A stretch of 64,000 nt of DNA from an uncultured Bacteroidia bacterium (GTDB taxonomy: Bacteria > Bacteroidota > Bacteroidia > Bacteroidales > F082). The number at the start of each line of letters is the position of its first letter. Position 1 is the stretch's first letter. This document shows positions 1 through 6,841 of the stretch, one piece after another. Below the pieces are notes generated by a model. It searched no databases. It was not told the origin of the DNA and saw nothing but the letters and a program-made list of their open reading frames with translations. The position numbers and the translations under genes were made by a program. Where the stretch lies: positions 47,489 to 111,488 of the forward strand of contig CACZZO010000011.1 of NCBI GenBank assembly GCA_902785755.1, in the 5' to 3' direction.

Positions 1-2
1 TC

Positions 3-950
3 TTCAGCGGACTGAACAACCTGATTGACATCTCCATGTTGCCACAATATGCTGAAATCTGCGGCATCAGCGAGGCCGAACTTCACCGCGATTTCGACGA
101 AAGCGTGAACGATTTGGCCACGGCCAACAGCATGACAAAGGAACAATGTTACGCACGGCTGAAAAAAGAGTATGACGGCTACCATTTCTATCCCAACTCA
201 GAGGGCATGTACAACCCTTTCAGCCTGCTCAACACCCTTGCGTTTGGCGTGTTCAAGCACTATTGGTTCGCCACAGGCACGCCAAGTTTCCTCGTGGAGG
301 TATTGCAACGTGTCGATTATCCGCTCGACCGCCTCACTTCCGAAGATGTTGACGCCCAAACGTTGGACAGTGTCGACATGTTGTTCCGCGACCCCATTCC
401 GCTGTTCTTCCAAAGCGGCTACCTCACCATCAAAGACTATAGCCCCGAGTTCAGAAGTTACCGCCTTGGCTTCCCGAATGAGGAAGTGGAGGAAGGCTTT
501 GCGCAATTTATGACCGCTTACTATTACAACGGCTATATGGGCAGCAATTTCTCGGTGAGGAACTTTGTGCAAGAGGTGGAAAGGGGCGAAGTGGAAAGTT
601 TCTTGAACCGCCTACAGGCTTTCTATGCCGATGGCGACTACCAACTGACGGGAAAACTGGAGGTCTATTTCCAAAACTCGCTGCTGATGCTGTTCAAGTT
701 GATGGGTTTTTATGTGCAGGTGGAACGCCACACAAGCCGTGGCCGCATGGACGTGACCATCCAGACCCGCGACTACATCTACATCCTTGAACTGAAGGTG
801 GACAAGACTGCCGACGAAGCCCTACAGCAGATTGAAGACAAGCAATACGCCGCCCCCTTCGCCGCCGACCCGCGCACTCTCTACAAGATTGGCGTGTGCT
901 TCAGCAGCACGGATAGGGGCATTGCCGAATGGAAGATTGGGCCAAATTAG
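3..950 (+). CDS. PD-(D/E)XK nuclease-domain protein, AAA-ATPase-like family (5' truncated)
   Basis: The reading frame is open to the left window edge, so only the C-terminal ~315 residues are present and the ATPase N-terminus lies outside. The first residues (FSGLNNLIDIS) match the region after the ATPase core in the DUF1703/AAA-ATPase-like family common in Bacteroidota. The C-terminus carries a PD-(D/E)XK nuclease signature: GRMDVTIQ gives the Asp and YILELKVDK gives the Glu-x-Lys. Members are numerous, variable paralogues of unknown role, often linked to mobile DNA. No partner gene is visible downstream. The family call is good; the function is not known. Confidence 0.8.
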   Translation, partial: FSGLNNLIDISMLPQYAEICGISEAELHRDFDESVNDLATANSMTKEQCYARLKKEYDGYHFYPNSEGMYNPFSLLNTLAFGVFKHYWFATGTPSFLVEVLQRVDYPLDRLTSEDVDAQTLDSVDMLFRDPIPLFFQSGYLTIKDYSPEFRSYRLGFPNEEVEEGFAQFMTAYYYNGYMGSNFSVRNFVQEVERGEVESFLNRLQAFYADGDYQLTGKLEVYFQNSLLMLFKLMGFYVQVERHTSRGRMDVTIQTRDYIYILELKVDKTADEALQQIEDKQYAAPFAADPRTLYKIGVCFSSTDRGIAEWKIGPN

Positions 951-1009
951 CCATGTCTTCGTCTGTGCCAGTATTTGCCTCAATTGACCTCATAGTAAAC
1001 CTCGATGAT

Positions 1010-1050
1010 ATGCAGAAGGCGACCCTCAAAACGAAGGCCGCCTTCTGCAT
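1010..1050. repeat. perfect 12-bp inverted repeat
   Basis: ATGCAGAAGGCG (1010-1021) and its exact reverse complement (1039-1050) are separated by 17 bases. No T-run follows on either strand, so it is not a typical intrinsic terminator. It sits in the 150-bp gap between the convergent PD-(D/E)XK and fimbrillin-like genes. It may still end transcription or be a REP-like element. Confidence 0.6.
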
Positions 1051-1103
1051 AAACTGTCGCTTGACCTTTGACAAGGCCAAAAACGGTGATTATTGTTGTA
1101 TGA

Positions 1104-2361
1104 TCACTCGTCTACTGGTAGTATGATCAGTAGGTCGGTAAAATCAACGCCGTTTATTACGAGACGGGTGAAAGCAGGGGGACCATAAGGATCATACCAG
1201 TGGTCTTGAAATATCTGTGCCACCCCTGGGCCATACCACTGGGTACATTCACAGGTTTCCTTGTTAAAGGTGACTTGGAAACCATTTTCATCCCAATTGT
1301 CTTCAATGTCCACGTATCCCTCTCCCCAGTTCTGCCTGAAGATCAACACGTTTTCGTCGTCTTCATCTATCATCAACGACCTGCCTATGTTGCCGTCTGA
1401 GCCAATATACCCTTCACCACTCTCCCACACAAACATGTCTTCTCCGTAGTCTCCCGTGTTATAGAAAGTGCAACTTTGGTTCGCTCCATACTGGTGATTA
1501 AAGTAAATAGTCACATAAGCGCCTTCTTCCCACGCCCTATCAAAGAAGACGTCGTTTATCGAAATGTTCTGCCTAATAAAGGTATTTGCGGCTAACGACG
1601 TAGGTGGTTCCATATCAAACTCGATTTCGCCATATTCAACAGTGGCTGTGCTAAGGTTGGTTCCAGGGAGCATGATGGCCCACATCGTGTTCCAGTTCTC
1701 TTCATAGAGGGTGATGCTGCCCTTATCGCTTTTAGGCCTGATGCCATTGGTCGGGTCACCGAAATCGATGGTGGCCATGTAAGGGACGTTGCCCACAGCA
1801 AGGGGTGGCATCGCCAAGGATTTCCTCGCGTTTGTCTGGATCTCCTGTGTAGTTGAAACACACCAAAGCGCACTTGTTCAACATAGTGCATTCATAGGTG
1901 GAGTTGGGTCCGGAATAGGTTGTGGTCGATTGGCCAAACGCCAAAACGGGAAGATTCATAGCCCCCCTGTCGTCACTACGCTGGTCGGAAATGTCAACGT
2001 CATAAGATGTTTGTCCATCTTGGATCGAAAGTTCATGGCCGCCGCCAATGAAATAGAAGTAAAGATATTCACCTTGTTCGGGTTCGGTGATTTCGCCGCC
2101 GAACATGCCTTCATAGTATGTCAAAGTGCCGAGATACTGCGAGCCGTTGCCGACATAGATTTTGTCGTAATCTTCATACACCCCGCCTCCCGTTTCGCCA
2201 TAGACTTCGTAACGGTTGCCGCCGTTGCTGCCGTTAGCCTTCACGGAGATGTAAACCTTGTTGCCCACGGCATCGGGCGTGGCGGGAGTTTCCTGTTTCT
2301 TGCACTGGCTCAGTCCGAGCACCAATGCCAATGCCATGATAAATGTGCTAATATTCTTCAT
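1104..2361 (-). pseudogene. fimbrillin-like lipoprotein, frameshifted
   Basis: Two overlapping frames together encode one ~418-residue lipoprotein. The N-terminal part (2361 to ~1800) starts MKNISTFIMALALVLGLSQC, a lipoprotein signal with Cys at +1. The C-terminal part begins at LAVGNVPYMATIDF in the next frame. The break falls at a run of four G on the + strand (1802-1805). Removing one base joins the frames as DATLAVGNVP, which aligns with the adjacent paralogue (IAVGNVPTVVTFDF). The repeated beta-rich segments resemble Bacteroidota fimbrillin/Mfa-type surface lipoproteins. The C-terminal ~190 residues have no counterpart in the neighbour. The lesion could be a real mutation or an assembly error. 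Confidence 0.75.
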
Positions 2362-2399
2362 GATTGATGTCTTTTGTTTTTAGTTACTTCTGCGTCTTC

Positions 2400-3191
2400 T
2401 TACTTACCACTCGTGTCGTCGTTTATCGTAATGCCAGTCTTATATAATTCATTTGCGCCTAATGATGTAGGCAGTCCATCTACGTAATTACAACGGATTT
2501 CACCATTCTCAACAACGGCTTCGCCAAGGTTGGTTCCAGGGAGCATGATGGCCCACCTCGAGCCAATGTTCTCTCGATAGAGGGTGATGCTGCCATTATC
2601 GCTCCCTTCCTTAGGCTTGATGCCATTTTCCGTGTCAGTGAAATCGAAGGTGACCACGGTAGGGACGTTGCCCACAGCAATTACCGTGTTTGTTCCTGTG
2701 TAGTCGAAATGCACCAAAGCGCACTTGTTTATCAAAGTGCAGGAATAGGTGACGTTGGGTCCGGAATAGGGTGTGGTCGATTTGCCAAACGACACAACGG
2801 GAAGATTATAAAGCTGGTAGGAAAGGTTAAAGTCCCAAGATGTTAGTCCTGGTGCTTGTTGCCACGGAATTTCATAGCCGCCGCCAATGAAATAGAAGTA
2901 AAGATAGTTACCATTTCCGGGATTTGTGATACCGCCAGCGAACGCGCCTGTATTGTATGTCAAAAAGCCGAGACACTTCGTGCCGTTGCTGACATAGATT
3001 TTGTCGCCATTGCCATACACCAACGCTCCCGTATTGGGATAGAAGGCGTCACGGTCGCCGTCGTTAGCCTTCACGGAGATGTAAACTATTTCGCCCTCGG
3101 CATCGGGCGTGGCGGGCGTTTCCTGTTTCTTGCACTGGCTCAGTCCGAGCACCAATGCCAATGCCATGATAAATGTGCCAATTTTCTTCAT
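2400..3191 (-). CDS. fimbrillin-like lipoprotein, short paralogue
   Basis: A 263-residue lipoprotein with start MKKIGTFIMALALVLGLSQC. An ATG 33 bp upstream is also open, but the internal start gives the same signal peptide as the neighbour. The N-terminal 30 residues are almost identical to the downstream paralogue (2361). The body shares blocks such as LYFYFIGGG, INKCALV, AVGNVP and WAIMLPGTNL. The protein stops after TGITINDDTSGK, where the paralogue continues for ~190 residues, so this copy looks C-terminally truncated. The 30 bp before each start are also alike, which supports tandem duplication. Probably exported to the outer membrane; the pilin/adhesin role is inferred from family resemblance only. 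Confidence 0.75.
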   Translation of the reverse strand: MKKIGTFIMALALVLGLSQCKKQETPATPDAEGEIVYISVKANDGDRDAFYPNTGALVYGNGDKIYVSNGTKCLGFLTYNTGAFAGGITNPGNGNYLYFYFIGGGYEIPWQQAPGLTSWDFNLSYQLYNLPVVSFGKSTTPYSGPNVTYSCTLINKCALVHFDYTGTNTVIAVGNVPTVVTFDFTDTENGIKPKEGSDNGSITLYRENIGSRWAIMLPGTNLGEAVVENGEIRCNYVDGLPTSLGANELYKTGITINDDTSGK

Positions 3192-3220
3192 GATGGATGT
3201 CTTTTGTTTTGATGTTGTTT

Positions 3221-3523
3221 TCATTGTTTTTTGTTGTTTTTTCTTTTCTTGAGCGCATAGCCCGCGCCAGCCGCAGCCATGATGAAGAGCCCGCTGCCTA
3301 AGGGCGCCTCAGGCGTGACATCCTCAAAGGTTCCGTTGTTGAGGTTGTAGCCATAATTTTCGCCGTCAAAAAACGTTTGGGAGTGGATGAAGTAGCCACC
3401 GCCACCAGTGCCTTGTCTAAGCAATCCGGCATTGGATTGTTCTGTCGGAACATTGGTGCCAAACAAGCCTCCTGGTCTGTCTTGGGCGTTTAAGGTTTTG
3501 GCCGGTAGCAACATAGCCGCCAC
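3221..3523 (-). CDS. small exported protein with C-terminal sorting-like tail
   Basis: About 100 residues. An N-terminal hydrophobic stretch ends LNAQ, a signal peptidase site with Gln at +1. A Gly-rich middle follows, then a C-terminal tripartite tail: a short APLGSG motif, a hydrophobic segment (LFIMAAAGAGYAL) and a basic KKRKNNKK end. This resembles PEP-CTERM/PID-CTERM style sorting tails seen in small Bacteroidota proteins. The start is uncertain: GTG at 3523 is used here, but it leaves a short signal peptide. An ATT at 3541 would lengthen it, and a stop lies just above. It is the first gene after nadD (38-bp gap), so it may be cotranscribed. No sortase gene is visible in the window. Confidence 0.6.
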   Translation of the reverse strand: MAAMLLPAKTLNAQDRPGGLFGTNVPTEQSNAGLLRQGTGGGGYFIHSQTFFDGENYGYNLNNGTFEDVTPEAPLGSGLFIMAAAGAGYALKKRKNNKKQ

Positions 3524-3561
3524 CCCAAGGGAAAAATCAATATGTTCCTACAAATAAAAAA

Positions 3562-4137
3562 CTACGCATAGAAACGGTTCTCCTTCATGTAGCGGAACGC
3601 CCTCTCCGGCACAAAATGCCGCACATCGCGGCCTTCCTTGATGCACTGGCGGATGAAGGTGGACGAAATCTCCAGAATCGGGGTTTTCAGGACGGTTACT
3701 GAAGGATAATCGGCAAGGTCGCCGCCGTCGTAGCCCTCGCGGGGGAAAACGAGGAGTTCGTAATTGTCGAGGATTTTCTGGTAGTCGCGCCAATGCTTGA
3801 AGTTTTGGAGGCTGTCCATGCCGCAGATGAAAACAAACTGGCAATCAGGGTATTGCTCCGAAAGCGTGTTCAAGGTGTTGATGGTGTAGGAAGGTCGGGG
3901 CAGGTGCATTTCAATGTCGCTGACGCGGAAACGCGGGTCGTCGGCCACGGCCAACTGCACCATTTTCAGACGCTCGTTGTCGTCGAGCAGTTCGGCTTTC
4001 TGCTTCAGCGGGTTTTGTGGCGTGACCACAAACCACAACTCATCCAAATCGGAGAACTCGACCAAATAGTTGGCCAACATCACATGGCCGTGATGGATGG
4101 GATTGAACGAACCAGAGTATATGCCGACTTTTTTCAT
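3562..4137 (-). CDS. nadD: nicotinate-nucleotide adenylyltransferase
   Basis: A 191-residue cytoplasmic enzyme that adenylates nicotinate mononucleotide to deamido-NAD in NAD synthesis. The N-terminal GSFNPIHHGHVMLA is the nucleotidyltransferase G-x-F-x-P-x-H-x-GH motif, and EISSTFIRQ near the C-terminus is the second ATP-binding (ISSTxxR) motif. Length is normal for the family. It is the third gene of a minus-strand run yicC-gmk-nadD, with a 72-bp gap from gmk that holds a hairpin repeat. Confidence 0.95.
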   Translation of the reverse strand: MKKVGIYSGSFNPIHHGHVMLANYLVEFSDLDELWFVVTPQNPLKQKAELLDDNERLKMVQLAVADDPRFRVSDIEMHLPRPSYTINTLNTLSEQYPDCQFVFICGMDSLQNFKHWRDYQKILDNYELLVFPREGYDGGDLADYPSVTVLKTPILEISSTFIRQCIKEGRDVRHFVPERAFRYMKENRFYA

Positions 4138-4157
4138 ATTGTTGTTATTAGCATGAC

Positions 4158-4191
4158 CCTTCGGCCCTTCGACAGGCTCAGGGACCGAAGG
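4158..4191. repeat. intergenic GC-rich hairpin repeat
   Basis: CCTTCGG (4158-4164) and CCGAAGG (4185-4191) form a stem around a loop containing CTTCGACAGGCTCAGGG. It lies between gmk and nadD. The loop looks like a REP-type intergenic repeat. Some CCCTTCGG/TTCGGGAC character recurs in the gaps near 27.4 and 60.6 kb. Confidence 0.5.
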
Positions 4192-4209
4192 CTCATAGAC
4201 CTCACTTTA

Positions 4210-4782
4210 TTATGCTTCGAGGAAGGCTTTCACCACTTCGAGGATTTCGCGCTTGGCGGTTTCCAAGTCGTCGTTGATGATGGTGCGGTCAAACTTGCCT
4301 TGTGCAAACTCCGTTTCCCACGCGGCCTTGGCAATGCGCTTCTCGATTTCCTCCATCGAATCGGTCTGCCGGTTGATTAATCTCTCGCGCAGCACTTCAA
4401 TGGAAGGTGCCTGAATGAAGACGGAGAGGGCTTGGTCGCCATAGTGCTTTTTGATGTTCACGGCACCGCAAACGTCCACGTCGAAGGCCACATGCTTGCC
4501 GTCGAGTTGCATCTGTTCGACCACGGAGAGCAGGGTGCCGTAGCAGCGGCCCGGATAGACCTCTTCCCATTCGAGGAACTCGCCGTTGGCGACGCGCTGT
4601 TTGAAGTCGTCCATCGTCAGGAAATAGTATTCCTTGCCGTTCACCTCCTCGCCGCGTGGCGGGCGCGTGGTGGCCGAAACCGAAAAGGCCATCTCAGGGA
4701 TTTGGCTCATCACATAATTGAGCAAGGTGGTCTTGCCTGAGCCCGATGGTGCGCTAAAGATTAGAAGTTTTCCTTTTTTCAT
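4210..4782 (-). CDS. gmk: guanylate kinase
   Basis: A 190-residue cytoplasmic enzyme that phosphorylates GMP to GDP. The P-loop is SAPSGSGKTTLL near residue 10. The GMP-binding segment follows (SATTRPPRGEEVNGKEYYF, then ANGEFLEWEEVYPGRCYGT). The lid contains ERLINRQTD. Length matches the family. Its start overlaps the stop of yicC by 4 bp, indicating translational coupling. Confidence 0.97.
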   Translation of the reverse strand: MKKGKLLIFSAPSGSGKTTLLNYVMSQIPEMAFSVSATTRPPRGEEVNGKEYYFLTMDDFKQRVANGEFLEWEEVYPGRCYGTLLSVVEQMQLDGKHVAFDVDVCGAVNIKKHYGDQALSVFIQAPSIEVLRERLINRQTDSMEEIEKRIAKAAWETEFAQGKFDRTIINDDLETAKREILEVVKAFLEA

Positions 4783-5651
4783 AAAATATTACAAACCTGT
4801 TCCTTAATCTTCTCCAATTCATCCTTCATTTGGACGACCAATTTCTGGATGCTCACTTCGTTGGCTTTCGAGCCTAACGTGTTGATTTCGCGGCCCATTT
4901 CTTGCGCGATGAAGCCGAGTTTCTTGCCCGCTTGGTCGTCGTCGCAACTCTCGTTGAAGTAGTTGCAATGCTGGCGCAGACGCACTTTCTCCTCGGTAAT
5001 GTCCAATTTCTCAAGGTAATAAATCAGTTCCTGCTCGAAGCGGTTCTCGTCGTATTGGCCCGAAGTGGTCAGTTCGGCGAGGTTCTTCGTGATGCGCTGC
5101 TTGATGACCTCGTGGCGACTTTTCTCGAAAGGTTCGACTTGTCCCAACAGATTGAGAATCAATTCAACGCGGTGCAACAAATCTTTCTTCAAAGTTTGTC
5201 CTTCCTGAATACGGAAGCCGTCAACGATGTCGAGGGCTTGGTCGAGGGTCTCCCCTACCTTGGCGATGAAAGCCTCGTCATAATTCTCAACCGGGATGTT
5301 GAAAATGCCCGGCATCTTAAACAACACGGAGGCCATGTCGGCAGTAGGCGGAATGTCGAGTTGAACAGAGATGGACTCAATCTGTTCCTTGTAGGCCTTC
5401 ACAATGTCTTGGTCGATGTGGTAGGTTTGGGTCAAATCGGTGTCGGTGATGGTGATAACCGTATCGATTTTGCCGCGCTGCAACTTGGCGCCAATCCTAT
5501 TGCGGAAGTCCAACTCGGCGGCACGCAATTCGTTGGGCAGTTTGACCTGCAAGTCCAACTGTTTGCTGTTCAACGTCTTGACTTCGACGGTGATTTTCTT
5601 TGCATTAAAAGTTTGCTCGGCTATACCATAGCCAGTCATGGAACGAATCAT
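4779..5651 (-). CDS. YicC-family protein
   Basis: A 290-residue protein of the YicC/YloC family. It begins MIRSMTGYGIAEQTF, the conserved family start, which is why the ATG at 5651 is preferred to the longer open frame. The C-terminal DUF1732 part has QELIYYLEKLDITEE and GKKLGFIAQEMGREINTLGSKA. YicC proteins of other bacteria have been linked to RNA turnover; the role in Bacteroidota is not established. It heads the yicC-gmk-nadD run, and the yicC-gmk neighbourhood is conserved in many bacteria. Confidence 0.92.
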   Translation of the reverse strand: MIRSMTGYGIAEQTFNAKKITVEVKTLNSKQLDLQVKLPNELRAAELDFRNRIGAKLQRGKIDTVITITDTDLTQTYHIDQDIVKAYKEQIESISVQLDIPPTADMASVLFKMPGIFNIPVENYDEAFIAKVGETLDQALDIVDGFRIQEGQTLKKDLLHRVELILNLLGQVEPFEKSRHEVIKQRITKNLAELTTSGQYDENRFEQELIYYLEKLDITEEKVRLRQHCNYFNESCDDDQAGKKLGFIAQEMGREINTLGSKANEVSIQKLVVQMKDELEKIKEQVCNIL

Positions 5652-5671
5652 AAGAAAAGGTTTTTGATTAA

Positions 5672-6733
5672 TCACTGCGTCACGAATCCCCACGGCTTAC
5701 CAAAGAGATCCGACTGGGTGCGAGACGAGATGGTCACCGGCTTCACCAAATTCACACGCGAGGAAAACACGCCATAGCCGCCCTTGACATTGGTATAGTC
5801 AGGAACAGTTTGCGAGAAGCCCGACTGCATATTCACTTGGATGTAGTTATACAATTCTTCGCCACCGGCGGAAAGGAAAATCTGCATCGGATACTTTTGG
5901 GCAGGGTCGACAAAGCGGATGTGGCGCACCACATTGGGATGGTTGGGGTCAGTCACCGTGTCGCCACCGATGGCATCGGTCAACAGCCTAAACAGGACAT
6001 TCTCGCCGTAGGTCATGTAGAAACTACCGTCCTCAATGCTCAAATCGTCTTTGCTCTTTGTGCCCACCGAATAAGACACCTGCTTCTCGACGAAAGGCCC
6101 GCCATTAATGGATTCCTCATAGTAAAACGCAATCTTCATGTCGTAAAACACCGCGTTCTCAGCCGCCTTGAACTTGATTTTACCTGTTTTGTCGCTCGGT
6201 TCGGCAGAAAAATTGAGTCCCGTGGCGATAATCCTGAAATCCTCGCCACCCACAATGTCCGTTTCGGAGGTGATGGTGTCGTTGCCTTTGTGGACATAAA
6301 GTTTATATTTATACTTGCTGCCGCTCGCGCTCACTTTGAGAGGCTCATTCGTCCAATACACCTTCTGGTCGGGCGAATAGAAAACGCCTTCCTGCTTGTT
6401 GTGAATGGTCATCGTATCAAGTTCGATGGTACGGCCTGTAGGATCATAATTGTTGCCGTAAACAGACTTGTATTCCACGATATAAGCCCTGAGTTTGCCC
6501 GGATAGTTGCAAGAATCAGCAATCAAGGCTACCTCGTTGGCATTGATGGGATGGTCGTTATTGCTTGAGAAAGCCCTGTTGATTCTCACAAAATTGGTGT
6601 CTTGGGAAGCGTCCAACAGGCCATAAATCACTGGAATGTCCTTGTAGTCGGCATAAAGGTCAACTCTGGTGGTGCAAGCACCGAAAAAGGCCACGCAAGC
6701 CAGCAGAGAGAAGTACAGAATGTGTTTTTTCAT
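5672..6733 (-). CDS. DUF4249-like outer-membrane lipoprotein
   Basis: A 353-residue lipoprotein. The signal MKKHILYFSLLACVAFFGAC ends at a lipobox Cys at residue 20. The first ATG of the open frame is 30 bp further upstream, but the internal start gives a normal signal. The mature part begins like a Greek-key domain (IPVIYGLLDASQDTNFVRIN). It ends YTNVKGGYGVFSSRVNL, typical of DUF4249 proteins that often accompany TonB-dependent receptors. No receptor is adjacent here. It lies 20 bp upstream of yicC on the same strand and could head that transcript. Function unknown. Confidence 0.75.
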   Translation of the reverse strand: MKKHILYFSLLACVAFFGACTTRVDLYADYKDIPVIYGLLDASQDTNFVRINRAFSSNNDHPINANEVALIADSCNYPGKLRAYIVEYKSVYGNNYDPTGRTIELDTMTIHNKQEGVFYSPDQKVYWTNEPLKVSASGSKYKYKLYVHKGNDTITSETDIVGGEDFRIIATGLNFSAEPSDKTGKIKFKAAENAVFYDMKIAFYYEESINGGPFVEKQVSYSVGTKSKDDLSIEDGSFYMTYGENVLFRLLTDAIGGDTVTDPNHPNVVRHIRFVDPAQKYPMQIFLSAGGEELYNYIQVNMQSGFSQTVPDYTNVKGGYGVFSSRVNLVKPVTISSRTQSDLFGKPWGFVTQ

Positions 6734-6809
6734 CGTATGAAATCGTTTGATTAGAAGAGGCAAAAATAGTGTTTTTTTAGAAAATAGCGCTTCACTTTGT
6801 CAGATTTGT

Positions 6810-6817
6810 TATTTTTG
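6810..6817 (+). promoter_or_regulatory. -7 promoter box
   Basis: TATTTTTG matches the Bacteroidota -7 consensus TAnnTTTG and lies 24 bp before the ATG of the first PNGase-like gene. No clear TTTG sits at the ideal -33 spacing. Confidence 0.55.
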
Positions 6818-6841
6818 TACCCAAATTCAAACAAAAATCCT

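Noticed and set aside
929..1126. Small gene after the PD-(D/E)XK gene
   Set aside because: The 65-residue frame overlaps both flanking genes, covers a perfect hairpin and resembles no protein.
1802..1805. Programmed frameshift in the fimbrillin-like gene
   Set aside because: There is no slippery heptamer or downstream structure. The adjacent paralogue reads through in one frame, so a mutation or sequencing error is simpler.
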